Below are positions 21,633-34,566 of a stretch of DNA of 64,000 nt, one piece after another. Each line of letters begins with the position of its first letter. The first letter of the stretch is position 1. Source of the DNA: Eustoma russellianum (Eukaryota > Streptophyta > Magnoliopsida > Gentianales > Gentianaceae); contig AP025054.1 of NCBI GenBank assembly GCA_036186865.1, positions 25,176,596-25,240,595 of the forward strand. Direction: 5' to 3'. Both the position numbers and the translations under genes were made by a program. Below the pieces are notes generated by a model, which was given only the letters and a program-made list of their open reading frames with translations, made no database searches and was not told the DNA's origin.

Positions 21633-21924
21633 TAGCGACCCATCCTGAGCCCTAGTACTCAAAATTGGTCACACGCTGTATTCTGCTAACAGAAATATAA
21701 GGTGTCAAAACCAAATCATATACACGTAAGAAAAGTGACATAGACTGATGTCAGCAGAAGTTATAAAATTAAAACCAACAGAATAATCATCAATCGTCAA
21801 AATATAGATCTTGGAAAAATCAAAAATCTAATACATGAATTGTAAACTTAACCGAAAATTCTAAGTCTCAAAATATCAAATTTCAAATCAATTAAGTAAA
21901 TGTCTCAACATAAATCCCATAAAT

Positions 21925-24900
21925 TGTTATGACACATACCCCCTGGCTAGTGGGAAAAGAAATTGTGATGGAATTAGAGTGCAATCGTCGTACCGCACTT
22001 AGTATCATAAGTGTGTAATTGTACTTTAAATAAACTTTTAGGAACTCCTAAAGCCTCATAAGAAGACATAAGAATAACTAAATTAGACATATAAAGAATT
22101 GCAAAATTTTATTAGGAATTAAATTAAAGATAAAAGAAAAGAACCCATGAGAATAGTAAGAAAGGACAAAATAGTAATTTCAACCAACTACCCCTTCAAA
22201 AACCGCCCACCCTTTGTGTAAGACAAGAGGGTCTTGCAATTTGTTTATTCCATTTCCCATTATTTATTTTCTCCACCTTCTACCCTCATCCAATGGCATT
22301 TCATGCATGCCTTACCCACAAATTACTAATTACACCACTTTATTTTATATATTCTTCCATCATTTCCATTCTTACAATATGTAAGACCGCCTCCCAATCA
22401 CATTACATGCATGATGATAACTCTTACACAAACCACACATCTACCGCTAGAATTTCATGCAAGGTTTCTTTTTCTTACACCCACTTATCTTATTTTATTT
22501 ATTCTCTCTCCACAATCATCATTATTCTCTTACACATTTGAAAGATTCTTCTAACCAAATAACATGCATGGCATATACCCCTTAAAAACTCACTTCCCAG
22601 CGAAAACAAATAATGAAGCCTCCACCCCACCATGCCCTTTAATTTCGACCAATAATGAAATTAGAAAACCAAAAATACTTCTTCCACTAATTTAAACCCA
22701 ACCAATCATATTTCATACACCCACTATATTGTCATATAATTTTACAATACACCAATATTTGTATTTCAAGAAAATACTAATTAGTCTTGCCATCATTCAA
22801 GGTGTAAGAAAAGTAAGCAAAGATTCTTAACTTTCCCAAATTTCTACCCACTAGCATTACATGCATTCTTACACCAATCATTTCCTTCTCTCCCCAACCT
22901 CAACAAACGATGGAAACTTCCCCCCACTATTTTCTTTAAATTTTTGCCATATAAGAGATTGGAAATTAAAAATATTTCTTCCACTAATTTAATCCCAACC
23001 AATCACATTTCATTCATTAAACTATATTGTCATTTTCATCTTGCAATAAATCATTACTTTTAAGAATTGGATTATGCAAGAAGACAAAACATGTTGTCCT
23101 ATACATTATTTCCTCATCCATCATATATGCCTCCTTCTCCAACCAGTAACATTTCATGCATTCTCCACTACTATCTCCTTTAACCAAGACAAAATGAGGA
23201 AGACTCCTCCTTCCTCCTTTATAATTTTGGCTATAACCAAGTAGGAAGAGACAAAATATTTTTCCTCTCTCCACTCCATTTCCTACACCCTTAAAGGATC
23301 CTTACAATCCCACTTACTCATTTTGTCCACTTTCCTTTCATTCTTTTTCATCCCCATCATTGTCTTTCTTACACTATGTAAGAATGCTTACCAATTAAAT
23401 TTCATGCAAAGGAATCCTCTCTTCCACTACCTTTAACAACACATAATTACCCTCCCACTCACATTCTAAATTTCGGCCAACATTAACTTAGCCAAGCGAA
23501 ATGCAACCTCATTTGATTTCCACAATCAATTCTTCCTCAATTTCAACCAAAGAATCATTTCCTCTCTCCATGATTTTCTCTCCACTCCATTTTTTCTTTT
23601 CAAGACAAATTCCTTCCCTTTCCACCTCTTATTCATCCGAGAGTGGGGAAAGCCAAGAAACAAAGAAATTCCACTTCATTTCTCCTCCTTTTACACTCTA
23701 GTATCATCATCCTCTCTAGAGCATTCTCCTCCCACTCTTATCTTCTTTCCAAGAATTAACACCCACAAACCGAGAGCCCTCTAGGCCAAGGAAGGAAATT
23801 CTTCTTCCATTTGCAACCATCTTTAAGCTTTGAATACAATAATAAACAAGGCTCTCAACCGTGAACATCAACCAAGAAATTTGTAGGACTTCTTGAGCTC
23901 ATTAAGTGAAGATCTTCAACGCCATCCAAGGCCGTGACCAGCACTCCAAGGACCAAAGAAGAGATCTTTTTTCACCTAGTGTAAGAATCAAGCTATCAAG
24001 GCAAGTATTACTTCCTAGTTCCTTCAAGAGAATTGAAATTTAAGTTTAGAATGCTCATTAATAGCTAATAGACCATGCATGCAAAGAAAAAAAATCAAGA
24101 TCTCTAAGATGATGACAGGAAAGAAGAATTGCATATGTAATTTGTTGATGCATGTGCTCTTATGTTAAATGACACCATCAAAGGAGCTTAGAATATTACT
24201 TGGATTTAACATGCAAGATATGATTTGGTCACCTCTACCTCCATTCGGCCGTATATGTCTAAAAGAAGGTACCTTTCCTATGGTTTCTACATTTAGATGC
24301 AAAATGGTGGAAATAGGTGTGTATTAGACTAATCAATAAGCAATGTTCATCTCCTTGATACATTGATACATGCATGCTATTAGTTGTACTTATATGGAGT
24401 AGGAGAGCATATCATGAACATAGGAAAGGATAGTCCAAAATGACTCAAAATGTATTGTTTCTTCATGGATGCATATTAAGATGCTATGTTTGAACATTAT
24501 TCATGAAAGTATTAGCATTTACTTGGCTATAAGGGGGCGGCCATGACTCCTTGATTAGTCCATGAAACCATCACCATCATCATGATGTGTATTTTAATGA
24601 TCTTGGACTTAGTATATGATAAGTGTAATATGACCATCCTCATAATATATTACAACTGATATACTTGCATGTGATTTTGGATGATTTTTAGGTGATAATG
24701 AACATGCATGTTGGGTATGACTTGAGCATATATCATTTGGTATACTTGGCAGGCATAAGAATGATCACGAACATCAAGCTTTCCATTGATCATGGAAAAA
24801 TCTATTTATGTTCATTCAAACTTTCGGCCATGTGCTTAAAATGAGGAATTTGAATGTACAACTTATTATTGGGATGAGATTATGTGATTATAGCATGTAA

Positions 24901-26907
24901 CAAAAATAAAAAGGGCCATAAGTGAGATCATTATACAACATGGAAATTAAGAAATTAGGCCAAAATAATTTTGGCCAAATGGACTTTTGAAAATAGGCTC
25001 ATAAGACCAAATGTTTAATAATAATATTGTCCATAAGACCATGAAACTAGCCAATAAATTAATTGGCTACAAGAAATAAGACCAATAAATATTCACAAGA
25101 AAAGAAGAAACCAAATGGGATTGTGGCTAGAGGGACTTCGGCCCTAAGCCCAATAATTCGGTCATGGCCTATCCAAAGGTAATCTTGGGCCTACCATGTA
25201 ATTAATAATTAAAGACGTCTAAAAGTCATTCGAATTAATAACATGACATGATTCGAATATCTAATGTTATGGGTACGAAACTCTCCATGATATAATGTAC
25301 GATTCTAAGGATGTAATCCAATTCTCTATGCATATTACAACAATTAAAAATATCTCAATTAACCCACCAGTTGTAAGTATGCTATCTCCATGAATGACTA
25401 ACCCAAGGAAGCTAAATGCCTATGTATGATGTCGTACAACACAAGGACTCCACCAATCGATTAAGTGTTGCCGACTTAAACAACATTAGCATTCGGCCCA
25501 ATCCATAATAACCATGAAGACACACCCTATGAAAAGCCTATGTCATACATTGTGTCCTCATGTTTCATGTTACAAGCTGATTTTTATGCATGCCACGTTT
25601 TCTAAGATTGTGATTTTTAAAATGTTTTCCAAGATTATGAGATTTCTCAAGAATTTATACCCCGAAACGATTGATTCCATACGACGTATGCATGTACTCA
25701 TAGGTAAGTATAACACCTTGTCTGGGACAAAGGCTCTGTTCCTATCTTTATACGCATGATATGTAGGCTAAGTGTAACACCTTGCCTGAGGTAAGGGATC
25801 TCTGCCTTTTCTGTTACGTCCATGACGTTCAGTTTGGCGGCTGCCTGATGTATGGTCCTGGGGGAGGATGTCAAGAGCAAATACGTTATCGTGGAGTGTA
25901 ACACCATGGCTGGGACCCGGGGTCTCTGCGGTAGCGCGTCACCATTAGTCATATGTACGTATGATGTAACACCGTGGCTGGACCATCGGGATTCATAGAC
26001 ATTACTTGTGGCTATTCAGGGCATCATTCGGTATGTCGTGGGTACCATTCTCATGTTAAGAAAAGTGCTATAGCCATTCATGTTATGTCATGTCATGTTT
26101 AAACAAGTATGAAACAAAGTTTTATCATTGCAAGAAAGTTTTCCGCTGCATGTGCCAGAAAAGATTTTTCCTTGCATAGGTCATGATCACGTCTCATGTA
26201 CCAATTAACATTAAGACAAGAATCTTATATGTAAGACAAGAAACACTGCAAATCTACAGAGACAAACCAAACTGAATGCTAGCAAGAACAAGTAATCCGT
26301 AAGATAAAGCAAGTTATCCAACAAGGTTGTATGTTTATGTTAGGACACTGTATATCGATATGGATGTGGATATGTTACCTGTCTTATTATCTCCATGCTT
26401 TATTTGTCAACATTTACTCCATGTTTCAGTTTCCGTTGCTTTATGTGATATGATCCACTGTGCTTCATCGTACTGTATCACCTTTTACCCTACCCCCATA
26501 TATGGTCCACTTGACGGACCTAGTCAGAACGACTTGCTGAGCGATTCGTTATCGCTCACCCCTTAATATTACCATGCAGATCCAGAGGACCTTGAAACGT
26601 AGTTTATTGAAGACGAGCCTCAGGAGTGGACATATGGAGCTGATTAGTAGCTGGCTACGCCTCTTTTATATTTTGGATTTCCATCTCTATATTTTGATAT
26701 TTTGTATCAGAAATGTATTATGACACTTATGCAGATGTATTTGGATGTACTCTTGTTATGGATATTTAAGCTTATGACATTTTGCTTCCGCTCGTCGATA
26801 CATGTTATTACGATTTATGCATGTATGATGACGACGCCTTGTACTACTCGTAGTAGAGTACGGCGGGTGCACCGTACCAAGACCCTGGTCCCGGGCAGGG
26901 TGCTACA
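21925..26907 (+). mobile_element. Solo Ty3/gypsy LTR (4983 bp), TSD TAAAT
   Basis: It starts TGTTATGACACATACC and ends GGGCAGGGTGCTACA, with TAAAT at 21920-21924 and 26908-26912. No internal domain is present. A pyrimidine-rich stretch runs from 22250 to 23780. Repeats of TGTAACACC...GGGAC lie at 25710-25990, and the terminal hairpin GTACGGCGGGTGCACCGTAC lies at 26858-26877. It is the longest LTR here. It has the gypsy A/B LTR family layout and no coding capacity. Confidence 0.92.
25708..25995 (+). repeat. TGTAACACC-type internal repeats in solo LTR
   Basis: Four copies of (T)GTAACACC followed by TGNCTGG and a nearby GATCTCTGCC-like segment occur near 25711, 25772, 25898 and 25969. The motif resembles the 5' LTR terminus TGTTACACC. 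Fewer copies occur at 20568-20660 (gypsy A LTR) and 30340-30425 (gypsy B LTR). Confidence 0.7.
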
Positions 26908-27269
26908 TAAATAGTCTCTTCAGCAAGTCCTTGAATTCATCAATAATCCCACTCAGACTCGTCCTCGATGTACACTAGGTCATATAGCTAATTTTCTGCA
27001 AAACATAAACAAAGTATAGTATGAGCAACAAAACATCGCCTAGTAAGTAGGCTGTCTGTACCGACTATAGGATCATACACGAGTGTAAATACATAATCAA
27101 ATAATATAGGCAAATATCGACTTTTCCATTCGTAAATAAATTATTATATTGTCCTTATAGTCAAACAAACATCAAAGTCAATAACATGGATCATCCCCTC
27201 AATATCCAACCAAATTCAGTCAAAGTCAAAATCCAACGATGCAAGTTTACCAAATCGATTAATTCAAGT

Positions 27270-27625
27270 TCAAAATCAAACTTCCGACTGCAATTTCAAA
27301 ATTCTAATTTTCAAATTTCTGATTCAGAATCGGTACAAATCCAATTTCGAATTTCAGATTCCAAATTGGTACAAATTCCAATATCCAATTCTGATTCCAA
27401 ATTGGTACAATTTCAAATTCAAATCCAATTTCAAAGCAATGGCTATAACACTTTCCTTACAAGTGATTTTACCACAAGACCTGCGAATTGATCACCCCAA
27501 TAGTCAATATGGCCAGGTGCCCTATCCCATATAGGTCATTATGTCTGGCTGCCCTGATTGGCTGTCAATATGTCCGAGCATCCTATCCCAAATAGGTCAA
27601 TATGCCCAAATGCCTTGTTTGTTTA
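27270..27625 (-). repeat. Two minisatellites inside LTR D
   Basis: At 27270-27430, units of about 40-45 bp carry GATTCCAAATTGGTACAAATTCC. At 27495-27625, units carry TATCCCATATAGGTCAATATGTC. Both are degenerate tandem arrays at about 0.65-1 kb from the LTR 3' end, the position where the other gypsy LTRs carry arrays of different sequence. The 101-aa ORF over this region is a by-product of the repeats. Confidence 0.7.
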
Positions 27626-30456
27626 GGCTCAATCTAGCTTAACAATATATTTCTCTTGTGAGGGTGAATTTCGCAAAACGCAATGTACGATTTTCCAAAA
27701 TGATTTTGTTACACCATGACTCCCATTATGTACGGAAATTTCATTTCATGTCGCCGTACAATATTTAGTGTAATGTGTGTCTATGTGTATACTTAGGTAA
27801 ACTTTGAAACCATGAGTAAGTAACCTAATATAGGAAGGAATAAATGAATAAGAATATAAAATAGGACACAAAAATAAAATTGCTATTTAATTAAAAGAGA
27901 AAAAATTAGGACATGGAAATTTCTCCACCACCTTTCCCTTAAGAATTTCGGCCAAGTGGGAGCAAAAGAAGGCAAAACATTCTTCCACACATTATTCCAC
28001 CAATGAGCCTTTATGCAATTCTACTACACAATCATGCCTTTAACTTCCCAATCAAGATAATGTGGAAGGATTTCTCCACCGAAACTTTTTGTAAAATCGG
28101 TTAAATAGAGAGGGAAGAAGACAAAGGAGACTTACACACCCTACCCCACAACCAATAAAAGTCCATGCAAGCCTTCTCTCTCATCATTCATCCCTTCATC
28201 CCAAAGAACTAATGATGCTTATTCCCCACTAAGTTTTTTCCAAAAAAATCTCGTCCAAGGCCCGAAGCAAGAGAGAAAATAAACTCCCCTTCACAAATCA
28301 TTCCATCATTCATTTGCATTCACACCTAAAGTTGTAACTCTCTCTCTTCAAAAACTTTTCTCCATTCCTCTCTCCCTCTCAAACCAAATTCTCTGATCCT
28401 CACTTATTCCCTTCTATCCAAGAATTACACAAGCCAAGGGGAGGCAATTTTCTTCAACTCTCAAGTGAAGAATCAAGCTTCTAAACATAAGACTCATCAA
28501 GGTAAGTATCCTATCCTTCTTTCTAAACATCTTTCTTCCATCCATTCTCCAAGAAAGTTCAAACTTTCCCTTTTTTAGGCCTTAAACCATGTGAGTTCAA
28601 ACAAGGAGGAAGGAAGAGCATTTTAGGTTGAAGTGTTGGGGAATTTCAAGAACTCCAGAGGTAAAACCTTACTTAAGATTGGATTTTAGAGTTTTCTTTG
28701 TAATCATCTCTCAAAATGACTAATTCTTCCTCATTTCTTGGCCCTTAGGCCGTGACCTACCAAAAGAAGGTAGAAGAAAGAATCTTCTTCCATTATAAAT
28801 GTAAAGTACAAAGAAAAGACAAGTATTCTTCTTAGTTTCTTCATGCATGTTCAAAAATGAGTCATCTATGTTCATCTACAAACTTGAATCATGCATGCAT
28901 ATGTCCAAATGGTGTTTTCACTATAAACATGAAGAAAGTTTGCTTGCCATGCCAATTATATGAAACCTTGTGTGTGATACTTGAATGTAGGAATGCTTAT
29001 GGCTAAGTTGATGTGTAAAAGTGTCATGCGTGATAAGATTATGATATATCTGGGTCTCATATATGTATGCATATCGTATGAAATAGAAGATGAAGCATGC
29101 ATACCTCATTTCATGAAAAGTATTGTTTACATGTCACACTTTCTTAAAAGAGTGTAGTATGAACCTCACTTTGCTTCATTTTCTTGTGCGTTTTCTTGAT
29201 GATCATCACCTATGTATTTCTCCATGATTTTTAGTGTTTATGTGTGTTGATGGTCATGATTTAGTATGACTGTGGTGCATCATAATTTATGCTATAATGC
29301 ATGGCCATAAAAGATTGTTTCTCTGATAATCATCATGTCATTTTTATGTGTTCTCTTCCAAAGATGGGGCTGTTTTTGTCTCTATTATTGGCCATGATTC
29401 ATCACCATCATTTTGATGTGTAATCTTGATGATCATGACCTAAGGAAGAGTATTTTCATGGGTTTCAACCTCATATGTATTTCCGTGTGCTTTGCATCAT
29501 GATCATGATTCTTATGATCATGATGACAAGTTAATGAGCTAAGGGGGTATGGTCATTTAACATATATGATGTGATGAATTATTTGTAAAATCATGTGTGT
29601 ATGTGCAAGAAATATTCGGCCAAGTAACCATATGGGAGTTCCATGATGATGTTTGAATATCTACTTGATTCCATATATGTAAAAATATGTATACAATATA
29701 GTATAGGTATGGCTATTTAAAGGAGGTGTTAAACTATTAAATTACAGAAGTGGCATTATGTAATAAACTAAACATTGGGGTTGTTTTGGTCATTAAGGCC
29801 GAGAACCTTAAAGGGACAAAATAGGACTTTCTAAATTTAAAACGTTATGGAAAATGGGCGGTTTTGGAAAGGCCATAAAATGAAATAAGTAATGGGCAAT
29901 TTAGGACAAAGAACTTAGTGGTTAAAATCCCAAAAGTGGGCTGTTTTGGAGGGCCAAATCGAAAGCACATTAAGAAGGGTAAAGTGGGTATTTCACCTAG
30001 GAATATGATATAAAATATGAGCCAAACATTGGACTTCAGTGCTGAAATTGTTAAATGCATGAAATCAGCCCAATAACAAGCATTCATACATGCATAACAC
30101 AAAACAAGTTTTTAAACGAAAGGTTTTATCATACGACACGTTTTTACGAAATGTTTTATCACATGAATGTTTTAAAAGTATATTACCCATAATGAAGTGT
30201 ACCACAAGACGAATGATTCTATGGGACTTATGATATGTTTATGATACAGTTACGATGGTTACGATATGTTTGTGGTGTGTCGGCCTGACATCTGGTCCTG
30301 GGGGAGTATGTCAGGGGCATAGTTTACGTTATGGACGAGTGTAACACCGAGTCCGGGACCAGGGATCTCTACCGTAACTTATCACCTTCAGATCTATGTA
30401 TGTATGATGTAACACTGTGGTTGAACGATTGAGATTCATATTTGGTACATAAGTTA

Positions 30457-31745
30457 TGTTGGATACGAAATGTTTTAATGATATAAAAAGATGTTTTGAA
30501 TGAGTTAAAATGAAAATTCACACTTGGAGTTTGAAGCAAAATGGAAAAACACACTGTGAGACGTCAATCTCTCATATGGATTGATTGATGTATACTTCAG
30601 TCTATCAAGCAGAGACATGGATGGATCCATGTTAGAGTTTTCAAGTTGGAACCTTTCCATCCAACATCGATCTCTCAAAGGCTGGACATCGATCGATCGA
30701 CGTGACTTCAGTATCTAAAATAAAGACTTCGATCGATCGATGTAAAGGAAGTTCAAAACTGGAAACTCTCTCGAGGACATCGATCTCTCAACCCAGACAC
30801 ATCGATCGATCGATGTCCCCCAGAATTCAAATTTTTATGACCCTTGGAACAAAATCCAAGGGAGATTCATGGTGTTTTCTCTTTCCAATCTTGCTCAAAT
30901 TTCTTGTGGAATTTTCTCTAACATAATACATGCTTCCTTGACTATTATATCTATGTCTAAGATTTTTTAGGGTGGCTTTAAAGGATCAAATCAATCCATA
31001 GAGTGGCTAAAGGCTATTTTCAAATTGTCAAGAATTGGTGATTTACTTGAAGGCACGAGGGAGGCTCCAAAAATGTGGCAAACACCTCCTATAAGTATAA
31101 GAAGCTCAGATGAGGCCAACACACACTTTCACCATCATCAAGCTTCATTTTTCATTATTGTATATTTCTCTCATATGTGTAGAAGTGCTTAAAGCTTGTT
31201 AAGCCTTTCTTTGTTCTTCATTGTTGTATATTGAGAGATAGTGAGTCTAACACAAGAGGAACTATGAATATTTGATCTCTTGCTTGTGTTTTAGGCTAGT
31301 GAGAAAGCGTGATCCCCATTACTTCCTTTAACTCACTGTGAGAAAGTTCTTGAGAGAACTTTGTTGAAGTTGTGAGGTAGCAAGAAGTTATTCTTGCTTA
31401 GAACTGAAGTTGTTGTAGTTGCACAAAGGTGTTTTGTGCAAGAAGTTGTTGTTATGGTTGCGTACACTAAGTTGTTAGTGTTAGTATAGCTGTGGTTGTT
31501 CTTATTAGCTTTAATAAGAAGAGTATTTGAAAATCCACTTTGGAAACAAAGTGGTAATGGAGTAGAATCATTTACGGTTCGAACCACTCTATATCCGGTG
31601 TACTAATTCATTGTCTATCATCTCCCATTCTTGCTTTGATTTTGAATTTCCATTGAGTTGAGGAAAGCCAAAAATCAGAAAATTCAGCAAATTGCCCAAC
31701 ACTCTATTCACCCCCTTTTCTAGAGTGTTTGTTATGGACCTAACA
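30457..31745 (+). repeat. 5' LTR of copia A (1289 bp)
   Basis: It starts TGTTGGATACG and ends ATGGACCTAACA. The 30600-30820 part is dense in palindromes: ACATGGATGGATCCATGT and several ATCGATCGATCGA units including the perfect ACATCGATCGATCGATGT at 30800-30817. The late part has CACTCTATTCACCCCCTTTTCTAGAGTG. It is close to the 3' LTR at 41885. Confidence 0.92.
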
Positions 31746-31747
31746 AT

Positions 31748-31759
31748 TGGTATCAGAGT
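31748..31759 (+). other. Primer binding site of copia A
   Basis: TGGTATCAGAGT follows the LTR end by 2 bp and matches initiator methionine tRNA. Confidence 0.88.
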
Positions 31760-31813
31760 CTAACCTTGATTTTTTAGCCAATCTTTGCAAGAAACAGGTT
31801 AAAGGTCATAGCA

Positions 31814-33240
31814 ATGACAACCTCTTCATCCTACACCTCGACTTCCAAGCTAGTTGCACTATTCTAAGGATGAAACACTAAAGCACCTATGTTTGATTCT
31901 CAAAATTATTCCTTGTAGAAATTTTGAATGATCAATCATTTTAAAAGCTGCGGATTTGATATATGGTGAGCTGTTGTCAAGGGAATCGAATTTCCCATGA
32001 ATACCAACTCGAAAGGAGAATCAATGTTCAAAGATGAGGATGACTACACCCACGAAGAGAAGATAAAGTTCGCTATAAATGGTAAAGCGTTCGATATCCT
32101 TTCAAGTGCTCTTACCACCACTGAGCTCATAAGACTTCAAGGTCTTGAAATAGCCCATGAAGCATGGAGAAGGCTGGAAATTATAAATGAAGGGACTGAG
32201 CAAGTAAGAATGGCTAAAAGACTAATGCTCATGAAGGAATATGAAATGTTTGCGAAGAAGATCGGTGAAAAGATTAAGGAGACAAACGACCAATTCACTC
32301 GAATAGTGAATCAACTTTCCATGGTGGACAAGAAAATCTCAAAAGAAGACCTTGTCTTAAAAATCCTCAACTCTTTGCCAAGAGAATGGACACCTAAAGT
32401 CACCGCCATCACCGTATCAAAGAATCTCAAGACTCTTACCCTTGATGTGCTATCCGGTAATCTTGGCAAAATAGGATAAACCCTATCAAGCCAATACAAG
32501 CATTACACAGAGGATTGATGGTAGAGTCTGATGAATTGGATAAGGAAGTTGCTCTTCTAGTGAGAAAATTTAGAAGAATGGCAATAAGAAACAAGGCCCA
32601 AGCAAATAAGTTTTTTAAGAGACCACCTAAGGATAAAGAAGCAAGTGAAAATTGTTATAAGTGTGGTCGACCCGGTCACTTCATTGATGATTGCCACTCT
32701 AAGGAGCCATAAAAGAAAGAAAAGAAGACTTTTCCTCAAAAGAAGAAAGCCCTAATTGAAGAGCTAACCACGTGGGATGATCTCCTTTCCGAATCAGAAG
32801 GAAAAGGAATTGAAGACAATGATGTTGGACTTGTTCCAATAGTTGATAATTTAAAAGCACAACATACTTGTCTCATGGCAAATGAGAATGATATTAAGGT
32901 GAACTCTAACTCTTCTAATTTACAAGATGGAATAGGAGATTTGCAAGATGAGTTTGAAAAACTAAATTTAAAATACAAACACTTGAAGAAAGAATCTAAA
33001 AAGTTCATATTAGAAAACAAGAGCTTGCATGATAAGAATATTATAATTTATCGAGATCATGACATCAAACTTACCATGCATAAAACCGTAGCTCTAGAAA
33101 ATGTGAAATTTAGGAAGGAATGTGAGAAATTAAGAATAGACTTACAAAAACTATCCGATGGTAAAAATAGTCTAGTTAAATTGCTTAGAAATCAAAGGAT
33201 TGGAAATGATAAATCCGATTTAGGATTTAATTAATCACAT
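31814..33240 (+). pseudogene. Copia A gag (UBN2-type) with zinc knuckle and coiled coil
   Basis: The start ATG at 31814 gives MTTSSSYTSTSKL, then stops at about 31865-31940. The longest open part (31997-32479) is a UBN2-type copia gag: KIKFAINGKAFDILSSALT, AHEAWRRLEIINEGTEQVR, MAKRLMLMKEYEMF and LVLKILNSLPREWTPKVTAI. After a stop, 32515-32712 carries DELDKEVALLVRKFRR and the zinc knuckle CYKCGRPGHFIDDC. Then 32875-33234 is a Lys/Glu-rich coiled coil (DEFEKLNLKYKHLKKESKKF). Length and order fit SIRE-like gags. About four stops or shifts are present. Confidence 0.88.
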
Positions 33241-33304
33241 TCTTCCATTAATCCCAACTCATTAAAAAAAGGCAAATAAAAGAAAAACACAACAGGGCTC
33301 ATCA

Positions 33305-33650
33305 TCTTATAAACCAAGGTATGTACCCACTTGTTTTTATTGTAATAAAGTAGGGCATGTGAAAAGTGCATGTAGAGCTAGATTTGATAGTATATATGTT
33401 TGGAAGCCTAAGGGTCGACATGCTAACCCTAAAGAACCCAATCATCAAAGGGTATCAATGCATAAATGTCTTGGTTTTGTAGGCTCTCAAGATAAATAGA
33501 GTAGCCAAAGAAGAAGGAACCAAATGGCTTACGGACAGCGGATGTTCAACACACATGATGGAGACGAAACCTTGTTCACCAAGCAGAAGCTCCAAGATGG
33601 TGGAACGGTGCATTTTGGGAACAAAAGAGCTAAAATCCTTGGACATGGAG
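33305..33650 (+). pseudogene. Second zinc knuckle and protease of copia A
   Basis: It encodes YVPTCFYCNKVGHVKSACRA (second CCHC, 33315-33375) and VWKPKGRHANPKEP. The protease core WLTDSGCSTHMMETK (about 33520-33565) has the copia DSG catalytic motif. A frameshift within the DSG-downstream region separates it from the 33555-33953 frame. Confidence 0.8.
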
Positions 33651-34566
33651 AAATTGGTAACTCTTCTTTCACTATTATATGTAGAAGGGCTTAAGTATAA
33701 TTTGGCAAGTGTTAGACAACTATGTGATGCTAAGTTTCAAGATGAATTCGTGAAAAGAAAATGCATTGTGAAAAAGAATGATAAAATTGTTTTTGAGGCT
33801 ATAGGGAAAAACGATGTTTATAAATTTAGCACACATGATTTGATATCACAAAAGGTTTCATGTCTAGTTGCCAAAAATAATTTGACTCAACTATGGCATA
33901 GACCACTTGGACATATAAGTTTCAAAACTTTCAAAGAGATTTGCAAAAAATGAAAAGGTCCAAGGTATTCCAAAATTGAATTTCGAAAACCATGGCTTAT
34001 GTGACACTTGTCAAAAGGCAAAACTTGTTAAAGCAAGTTTCAAGCCCAAAAAGTGAAATCTCCACTACCAAACCTCTACAATTGCTTTATATGGATTTGT
34101 ATGGGGATATTGGTACGGCAAGTCTAGGTGGATAAAAGTTACATTTTTGTAGTGGTTGATGACTTCTCTAGGTACTCTTGGGTCAAGTTCTTAGCCAAAA
34201 AGAATGATGCATGCCAACAGTTTATAAAACTTTGTAGGAGATTAGAAAATCAAAAAGAAGACACGATTAAGGAAATTAAAAGTGATAGAGAAGGTGAGTT
34301 TGATGGTGAGTTTCAAGAATTTTTCTGTATCCAAAGGGTGTGGACATAATTTCTCGGCTCCAAGAAATCCGCAACAAAATGATGTTGTGGAAAAGAAAAA
34401 TAGAACACTTCTAGAAATGAGTAGATCCATGCTAAATGAATTTGAGTTACCCAAGTATTTTTTGGCTGAAGCGGTAAATACCGCTTGTCATGTAATAAAT
34501 AGAGTGTACTTATGACCATCTCTCAAAAAGACTCCTTGTGAGCTTTAGAAAGGTAGAGTACCTAAC

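Noticed and set aside
27186..27491. 101-codon plus-strand ORF rich in Ser, Gln and Phe
   Set aside because: It is a reading of the tandem GATTCCAAATTGGTACAAATT repeats inside minus-strand LTR D.
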